NCBI GenBank assembly: GCA_009760855.2
Contig: WPIO01000030.1
Coordinates: 1,171,001 to 1,235,000, forward strand
DNA length: 64,000 bases
Direction: 5' to 3'
DNA from: Cristatella mucedo
Taxonomy: Eukaryota > Bryozoa > Phylactolaemata > Cristatellidae
Under the pieces are notes generated by a model. The model was not told the DNA's origin and searched no databases. It was given only the letters and a program-made list of their open reading frames with translations. The first letter of the stretch is position 1, and each line of letters starts with the position of its first letter. The translations under genes and the position numbers were made by a program. Below are positions 56,935 to 64,000 of this stretch, in pieces.

Positions 56935-57515
56935 CTGCCGAAGATCCAAGAAGGAGGCGAATAACCCCCGCTAGAGGCCTGTCTGTGCAGCGTTCCTCGG
57001 CGTCCTTGAACGGCTGACTGTAGGTGTTGCTTTAGCTTGGAGCAATGGAATAACTTCAAAGTACTGAGCGACCAAAGGTTAAGGATATGGAACCAAGAGT
57101 GGCTCTTAATCCGTGGTCTTCACACACTTTGTCCAGCTACCGTTCAGGACGATTCGGTTGTTGCTGATTATCAGGTGAACGAGTCGGCGGGTTAAGTTCG
57201 TCCGGGATCGAACGGCAGAGCCCTCTGCACAGATGTCGCGGTATTAGTAGCCAGGATAGTGTGCTGTTATCCGCCGCAGACTTGTCGCCGATCGCAGTTG
57301 CGACCCACTCGCGACCGCTCAGCTACTTAAAGCGGCTGCGGCCTGCTCGCAGGTGTGCTGCGCTCGCTCACATGTTACAAGGCCTCGGTGATCAATTCTA
57401 GAGCGGCATCTAATCGCGTCACCTGCGTTTTTGCAGTCAGTATAGTTTGACGCTCCGACGGCACACAAGTGACGACGCGGAACCACCGAGGACGCTTCAA
57501 GAACTGTGTATTTCC
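56935..57515. other. No gene recognised
   Basis: CG-containing unique-looking sequence without a recognisable product. Confidence 0.4.
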
Positions 57516-57518
57516 ACA

Positions 57519-58605
57519 ATAATAATAATGCACTTGATAAAGCACCCTCAGAGAACGAAATCTCTTTTTAGGCACTTTACATTTGCTGCGTAGGGAAACG
57601 CGATTGAATGTTGAGTAATATCATGCTTGATAAACAACATGAATAACATGGTTAGGGGTGACATGCACAGGGTCAGCATGTAAGTGTGGTTAGTGGCAGC
57701 ATGCACAGTGTCAGCACGCATAAACACACGAAGGACGAATCACAGGGACCCACTAAATGCTGTCCTAAATAGGTGTGTTTTTAAGTTCTTTTTAAATGTG
57801 GTCACGTCAGGAGATGTTCTGACGCTAGTCGGGAGTGAGTTCCAGGCTTTGGGAGCATACGAACCAACTAATGCACGGTCTCAAAAGGATTTGAGGTTTG
57901 CACGAGGTATTGGTACACTGTTGGATTCCGAAAAGCCGGTGGCACGACGCTTAGCCTGGTGATGGAGTAGATCTGAGAGATAATAATAATAATAATATTG
58001 CACTTGATAAAGCGCCCTCAGAGAACTTAATCTCTTTCTAGGCGCTTTACATGGGCCGGACCAAAGAATTAAGTGACCTAAAAGTGAGCGACGAAACCTT
58101 GAAGTTGATCCATTGCTTGACTGGTAGCCAGTGCAGATCGGCTAGAAGTGGTGTAATGTGGCAACTGCGACGCTCACGACTGACTAGCCTAGCTGCGGAG
58201 TTTTGCACCAGCTGTAATCGCCTGATCGCATATGCTGGTAGGCCAGTAAGCAGTGAGTTGCAGAAGTCGAGATGGGATGTCACGAATGCATGGACCAACT
58301 TAGACGTCGTATCCTTATCTAAAAAAGTCCGAATTTTAGCAATGTTATGTAGCTGAAAGTAGGAACACTTGATGGTGGAGCTGATGTGGTCATCTAACGA
58401 AAGGTCACTACGGAACGTGACACCTAGATTTCGAGCTGATTCAACTGGAGATATGCTGGCAGAGCCAATTTTGAGCTTCAGCCTTTCCAATTTCGGAATC
58501 ACACTGGGTTTGCCCATAACTAGTTAGTTAGTTTGATCATCGTTTAGTTTTAGAAAATTTGCTGACATCCATGTGCGGATGTCATCAATACATGCTGCAA
58601 GTGAC
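57519..58605 (-). mobile_element. LINE-A copy interrupted by a 70-bp LINE-A tail
   Basis: Minus strand: tail and 3' UTR (57,519-57,982), then after the insert the RT C-terminal half (58,052-58,605; frame 58,047-58,517 reads LKIGSASISPVESARNLGVT and SLLTGLPAYAIRRLQLVQNS). Confidence 0.93.
57983..58051 (-). mobile_element. Very short LINE-A insertion (tail only)
   Basis: (AAT)n, TTGCACTTGATAAAGCGCCC, CTTTCTAGGCGCTTTACAT and nothing more. Host LINE sequence continues on both sides (GAGAGATA | GGCCGGACCAAAGAAT). Confidence 0.88.
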
Positions 58606-58650
58606 AAACACTGCGGCGGGCCAGTACGCTACCGCCCAGCCGGGCATCCT

Positions 58651-58687
58651 AGTGGCACCAGCCTGGCCTGTGCAGGCTGGTGCCACT
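58651..58687. repeat. Perfect hairpin, 15-bp stem
   Basis: AGTGGCACCAGCCTG, loop GCCTGTG, CAGGCTGGTGCCACT. Confidence 0.92.
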
Positions 58688-58689
58688 TA

Positions 58690-60035
58690 ACACTCACCGC
58701 CATAAATCGCAATGGCCCACAAACCTGCAGCATCGCCTTAATGGGCTATAAGTACATCTGGGCATTAAACTGACCGTAGTGGGAATAACACAGCCATAAG
58801 CCCCAATAATCCAAAAGCTTCAAATAACATAAATCGGTTGCAGTGAGTGCATCTGGTGTCTTTCTCGGGTTGGTTACGGTTGCAGCGCTCGATAAGAGGG
58901 CCTCTCGTTAGAAAACCCTAGAGTGCACACTACAAAGAAGACGCAGCATTGTCTATTTGACATTGTCTTGACTGAGCATTTTTCTTCCTCAGAACGTTGC
59001 AGCGCATCCAAAATACTGCAGCCGCTCGCCAAAGCATGCACTTTTTATCTAACGGCAAAACGCGAAGTTTCATCTCCTATCGAAACTCCGCTGCTAGACG
59101 TAGCTATTTTCGTCAATGATATGACCCAAATGGTCTACAGTACGTGTTTCTAATAACTCAGGCATGCTGGACAAGTTCACTGTCTTTGAAATAGGCCATG
59201 CAGTTCAATTCCAGCATACTTTCAGTGCCCAGAAAGAGATTTAGTTCCGTTAGGACTCCACATTATTTTCTATTATTATCATTATTATGTATGCATACTG
59301 TAGTTTGGTTCGCACATCAGCGAGCCAGCCGATGAACGACGCCAACAGTTTATTGCACAAGGCACGGAGCCGCAATACGTACGACTGCCTTCGCCCCCTT
59401 CTCACACTCGAGTCTCGTCTCCTCGACTCCGGCTGTGCCTTGGCCGACCCCGATGGTGAATCCACCGTCTGTTCACCAGCGGGTTATCGGCCTGTGTCAT
59501 CGCCTCATTAGAAGCGGACCACAGCTGTGCACAAACCCCTCTCGATGATGCTCCCACCAGCTGTTGAGGAAAGGAGCGGTACCAGCCCGCATGCAATCGA
59601 ACTACACATGCTCTTCTATCCAATGAAAGTGCATCCTAATCCAAAGCCCAGATAGAAGTCGCGTGACGGTTCCAAGAGTGGAAAGACAGCCACCAGTATT
59701 TGCCTTCGCAAGGCTAATTTTCTTTGGTAAAGTCAGAAGCTGAAATCTAAGGCGTCTTTCTACGGGCGCCTGTATTAGCATTGTATCCAATGCAAACGCA
59801 GGTTTTGCTTTGGCTACGAGCCAAATCTCACCAAAATGGCTGCTTTAAAATCTTGCTAGCTTCCTAGCTCTCTGTAGATTGGACTAATCTAACTCAATAT
59901 AGCAGTACAGCCAGAAAAAGCACGAAGTCTCTGCAGTGGATGATGAACGAGATTGCTAGATTAGTATTTGAATCGAAGAATTTTTGTCTCGTTTCTCGTT
60001 CAATACATGAGCTGCAATCGCTCTTAGTTATTCAA
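58690..60035. other. No gene recognised, one LINE-A tail
   Basis: Apart from an eroded LINE-A tail at about 59,205-59,290 (plus: GCCCAGAAAGAGATTTAGTT, (ATT)n), I see no conserved product in any frame. Confidence 0.45.
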
Positions 60036-60039
60036 TGAA

Positions 60040-60600
60040 TGCAGAGCAAAATTGCTACTCTGATTCACAAAGCTCACCATGTCTTGGCTCTTCAATACGT
60101 AGCCGAATTACTTAAACCAGTTTCAGCCTCAGGTCTTTACAGGAAAATGCATAGCTGTAACTTTTCGGTTACTAAAAGATCGTTAGATCTGGAAGCGTTT
60201 GCTTCGCTGTCCTGGGCTGTGAAACTTACTTTCACAAGTCTAATGCAACGATACATTCTCTCCTACGGACGACAGCAGTGGCACATCCTATCCATCCGCC
60301 TTGCGTGTGCTCCTGTTTCTGTACTACTCACTTCGTCGACTCTACTGATCACTCAGCTATGCTTCTTACTTTCTATGGCGCGAGAGATGAATTCTGCTGG
60401 CTAACGTATGCTCACCGAACGCCGCTCACAAATTTATACTTCACTTGTATAGCACGCACCATGAGAACTTAACACCTACCCAGGCACTCCGCACATGCCG
60501 AATACCGTGAGTGCGCTATAGAAATCTCTCGTGCGCATATCTGTCGCTTCTGTTTCTATGACTTTGTTGTTGAGTTACGGACGGAGACAGATTTACGCGC
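60040..60600 (+). mobile_element. LINE-B 3' copy with SINE fragment
   Basis: Plus strand reads the RT end in broken frames (LIHKAHHVLA, QYVAELLKPVSASGLYRKMH), then 3' UTR. A short S1-like insert (ATGAGAACTTAACACCTACC, 60,450-60,505) splits the 3' UTR. Confidence 0.7.
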
Positions 60601-60604
60601 CAAC

Positions 60605-62000
60605 GTAAGTAGCATTTATCGCACATGGGATCTTCGGCTTCTCCTTGAGTCGGTCACGTGGCTCGCGGTGCTGTCGTGAGAGTACCGATTCTCGATGGAC
60701 TCCCTTGGACTAAAAGGTTTCTTGACGGCGTGGATGGACGTACATGGAGGCTGCGCCTCTGCTGCTCGTTCACTCAGCGGCAGGCAGATCTCGCTTAGCA
60801 GCCGGAGGGCGGGCCGGCCGCAGCAATGCTGGACGCTGCGCCTCAACTTACAAGGAAGCCTTCCCAATCCATTGCAGCAGTGCAGCAGTGCAGCGTGGCG
60901 TCAATCCCCATTCATTTGACAAAACGTCTCTGCAGCCGAGCGGTCAGCTCGAGGTGTCCTCGCAAAATACCTACGGTCGTCAGATGAAATAAAGCCCGGC
61001 GCTCTGTTGAATAGTTTCCGTGAGCAGGTCGCTTGTGCGTGCGGCTCTGCATTGTCGAGGGAGAGGGCGCTTTCAAGATGAGCAAAGAACTGACATGCAC
61101 ATTTCGTTTTAAGGCTCTTTTCTTTAAAGGCGCATCCTGGCCATTGAGTCATCTCGCTCTGACAGCGCACGACAATGCCAAGCAGGGAGTGCCAGCCGAC
61201 TCGTCCCGAGCCTTTGTCTTGGCCAGCATAGGTCTCTGCATTGTCGTTGATGTGAAACATGCGCACCGAATGTGCTACACTAAGCGCCTAATTATCTGTA
61301 CGATGGGAATAACGAAAGGGCAGAATACATGTGGCATAGGTTAATAAAAATAACACAAGCGTCGCTTTGAGATGAGGACGGGCAGTGACGGCGGCGGCGG
61401 CCATGTTTTTACTGCTGTCGGTCTTCTTCGCCGACCGCGAAGCTCGTACGCTGATGATGCGAAAAGAACGCATTCGTGACCAGTTAGGAAAGGTGCTCGT
61501 TCGTATGTTCGATCTCATACAGCCGTAAGACGGTCCGAATTCTTGGCCTATCGGCTTTATTCGCACTTCAAAAAGCGGGAAGCGATTTTTGAGTACCCAC
61601 TGCTGAAGGCTTATCTTATCGTCCCCGTAACCTTTTTGCCACTAGGTCTTAGACCCGCGGCACGAAGCTTGTACTTCACAACTCAAGTCGCGGATTCGAG
61701 TGCTGCAGCAATTGAATCGCCTGATATTGTACAAGCTGTAAAGGTTGAAACGTTGAAAGGGTAAAAGCTGTAAAGGCTCTTCTGCCGCTAATGCCCGTAC
61801 GAAATGAACGAGTTACCTTTTTTTAAACCAAGAGCTGTGTAGCCGAAGCTGTGTTTTTCTCTAACGTCGCTTATTATCGCAGATGCACATGTAGAGTCTA
61901 TTGGACGACCGACGAATGGAAGGCTTTTGACATCTCCAGTGCAAAGCAGCCCAAACCTTAATTAGTTACGTTTGACTGCATTACTTTGAGACCGACAGAT
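60605..62000. other. No gene recognised
   Basis: Moderately CG-rich to 61,100. A minus-strand AAACATGGCCGCCGCCGCCG (start at 61,403) resembles a strong start context or YY1-type motif, but the following frame (MAAAAVTARPHLKATLVLFL) has no known family. An S2 SINE fragment lies at 61,735-61,810. Confidence 0.35.
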
Positions 62001-62003
62001 GAT

Positions 62004-62795
62004 CAATAATAATAATAATTCACTTGATAAAGCGCCCTCAGAGAACTTAATCTCTTTCTAGGCGCTTTACATTTGCTGCAAAGTGAAATGCAATTGAATG
62101 GTAAGTAAAATCATGCTTAAAACAAAGAAAATAAATAACATGGTTAGGGGTGACATGCACAGGGTCAGCATGCAAATGTGGTTAGTGGCAGCATGCACAG
62201 GGTCAGCACGCTCAAGCACATCAAGGACGAATCACAGGGACCCGCTAAATGCTGTCCTAAATAGGTGTGTATTTAGGTTCCTTTTAAATGTGGTCAGGTC
62301 AGGAGATGTTCTGACGCAGGTCGGGAGGGAGTTCCAGGCTGTGGGAGCATATGAACTAAATGCACGGTCTCCAAAGGATTTAAGATTTGTACGAGGTATT
62401 TCTAGACTGTTGGATTCCGAAAAGCGGGTGGTACGATGCGTGACCTGGAGGGGGAATATATCTGAGAGATAGGCTGGAGCCATAGAATGAAGGGACCTAA
62501 AAGTGAGCGACAAAACCTTGAAGTCAATCCGTTGCTTGACTGGCAGCCAGTGCAGGTCGGCGAGGAGTGGAGTAATGTGGCAACTGCGACGCTCACGACA
62601 GACAAGTCTAGCTGCCGAGTTTTGCACCAGCTGCAATCGCCTGATCGCACATGCTGGTAGGCCAGTAAGCAGTGAGTTGCAGAAGTCGAGACGGGGTGTC
62701 ACGAATGCATGGATCAACTTAGATGTGGTATCTTTATCTAAACAAGCCCGAATTTTAGCAATGTTATGAAGCTGAAAATAGGCAGATCAAGCTGT
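62004..62795 (-). mobile_element. Young LINE-A 3' copy
   Basis: Minus-strand frame 62,232-62,717 (161 codons, open) reads IHAFVTPRLDFCNSLLTGLP, HWLPVKQRIDFKVLSLTFRS, FSSYAPTAWNSLPTCVRTSP and ends FRTAFSGSL like the 16-kb copy. Then 3' UTR, hairpin and (AAT)n. Very close to 16,232-17,872. Confidence 0.95.
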
Positions 62796-62914
62796 GACAA
62801 ACGTCGTAGAAAGCTAATCAATCGTATCAGCATCATATAATCGAATATGTACTGACAATAAGGACACATATATTCAAATCAAAGTGAAATCTAATATTTC
62901 AATATAATTAATTC

Positions 62915-63060
62915 ACGCAGCACATTAAGAGAACTTAGTCTCTATCTAGTCGCTTTACATATGCCAAAGGGGTCGAGCTGCATGTTCAAGACGAGCAATA
63001 TCTGCATAGCCATTTACTTCGCCCGTGCACGCTCATCTGGTTACGATAAGCTGCCGGGGC
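62915..63060 (-). mobile_element. SINE S1 copy
   Basis: Minus-strand tail AGACTAAGTTCTCTTAATGT and a tRNA-like head with an eroded box B. The head is partly lost. Confidence 0.65.
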
Positions 63061-63064
63061 GTAT

Positions 63065-64000
63065 CGGTCGGTCTAAAAGCCAGGATTAAAAGATTGGATT
63101 TTTCTGGTCACTACAATTAGCCTGGGAGTAGAAACATACGGGTGCGTCACTTGACGTACTGCCGCAACTTTGCGTCTCTATTAGGTTATGTTATATTATG
63201 TTATCTCTATTACGGGCGAAAGCAGTTCTACGAACAACGGGGCGCATAAAGTGATTAGCATTGTGTGCGGACTGAGTCTACCAACTTTCTGAATGCTAAG
63301 TGTTACGAAAAATTGTCCAGTGTCTGTGTAAAGAAAGTGAAAAGTATGTTTTTGAGCTGCTTTTTGTATGACCTTGATAGAAATTTTTTTTCCGGGCAGG
63401 TACCCCTCCGATTATTACTCGCGGAGTGCCGCTGGATCTGTCCTATTCTTTCTCAGTACATGCCCGCTGGGTCTCCAGTCAGGGCACACGCTGGTGTTTT
63501 TGGACTCTGCAGTTGCGACTGCGTGCGACAGCACGGTAAAAATGCGCACTGCCGCGTTGCACCACATTTTACGAATACCTCTTTAGGTTTTCAGCAAGCA
63601 CGCCTATTTTATGTATTTTTAATAAATCTATATGAATATATATATATATATGTATATTTTCTAAATTCATCCCGTGTGCCCTGTTCAATGTACAGACGGG
63701 GAGGCCGGCGAACAAATTGACGAAGCGGTTGGCGAGTGTGCGCCGGAACGTCGGCAAAGCTCCTGAACGATCGACGTGGAGCTAATTCTCAGCGATGCGT
63801 CAGCCGGCAGGATTCTCTTATGCCCGGCAGCAACGCATCGGGATTCGTTCGCTGGTCGCCCTAGACGCAGCGGCCGCAGCTCGGCAACCAATTCAAAAAC
63901 CATAAAAATACGCATCCGTTCTCGCAGTACGCCGAGATTCGGCTCGAGCGCGTTTTCGGGGCATTTTAAAGCCGCGGCTTTCAAACTCTGCACGCGTTAA
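63065..64000. other. No gene recognised
   Basis: The 151-codon plus frame at 63,265-63,720 and frames at the right edge show no known motif. A short (TA)n lies at about 63,634-63,655. Confidence 0.4.

Noticed and set aside
63265-63720. 151-codon plus frame
   Set aside because: No domain, no homologous copy in the window, and it ends in a (TA)n tract; likely chance.

Overview
This is animal nuclear DNA, most likely from an invertebrate. It has an intron-rich, spliceosomal, vertebrate-like prolidase gene. It also has a Pol III tRNA gene, many dead non-LTR retrotransposons of the L2/CR1 type with (ATT)n tails, tRNA-derived SINEs, pogo-like DNA transposons, long dinucleotide repeats and two GC/CpG-rich patches. 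There are no operons, ribosome binding sites or CRISPR arrays. I cannot name the species from the sequence alone.

Left end (1-12,200, minus strand): one real conserved gene, prolidase (PEPD, Xaa-Pro dipeptidase). I could place 13 consecutive coding exons by hand, from the ATG at 11,999 to position 586. All have GT/AG borders, and the reading phase is continuous over 388 codons. The last exons, carrying two of the five metal ligands, lie off the left edge. The introns are filled with LINE and SINE pieces and microsatellites. A CCAAT-box promoter region lies just upstream (12,000-12,380), followed by a pogo-like element (12,384-13,335).

Middle (13-39 kb): mostly repeats. It holds the best LINE copy (RT reading frame 16,190-17,635), a hAT/ZMYM1-like transposase relic (about 18.4-19.0 kb) and an inverted pair of tRNA-Arg(ACG) loci (one good at 25.0 kb, one decayed at 19.96 kb). 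A set of inverted duplications overlaps or nests between about 19.6 and 38.4 kb. The clearest is a palindrome with about 554-bp arms at 27,572-28,125 and 28,930-29,483. A second repeated unit (25.9 and 38.3 kb) carries a 56-codon ORF that is open in one copy and frameshifted in the other.

Right-middle (39-49 kb): a decamer minisatellite, a second pogo-like element, and a decayed segmental duplicate of PEPD exons 5-8 with introns (about 41.5-43.1 kb). A copy of the PEPD CCAAT promoter motif lies at 44.74 kb. Then come a Z-DNA-prone tract, a diverged tandem repeat of about 170-185 bp, and more LINE tails.

Right end (49-64 kb): a LINE copy with an apparently inverted endonuclease part, a strong CpG-rich segment with a good splice donor (52.1-52.8 kb, possible promoter and first exon), perfect hairpins, and further LINE fragments. 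I recognise no conserved protein gene right of 12 kb. Most long ORFs there are LINE pieces, antisense shadows or translated microsatellites.
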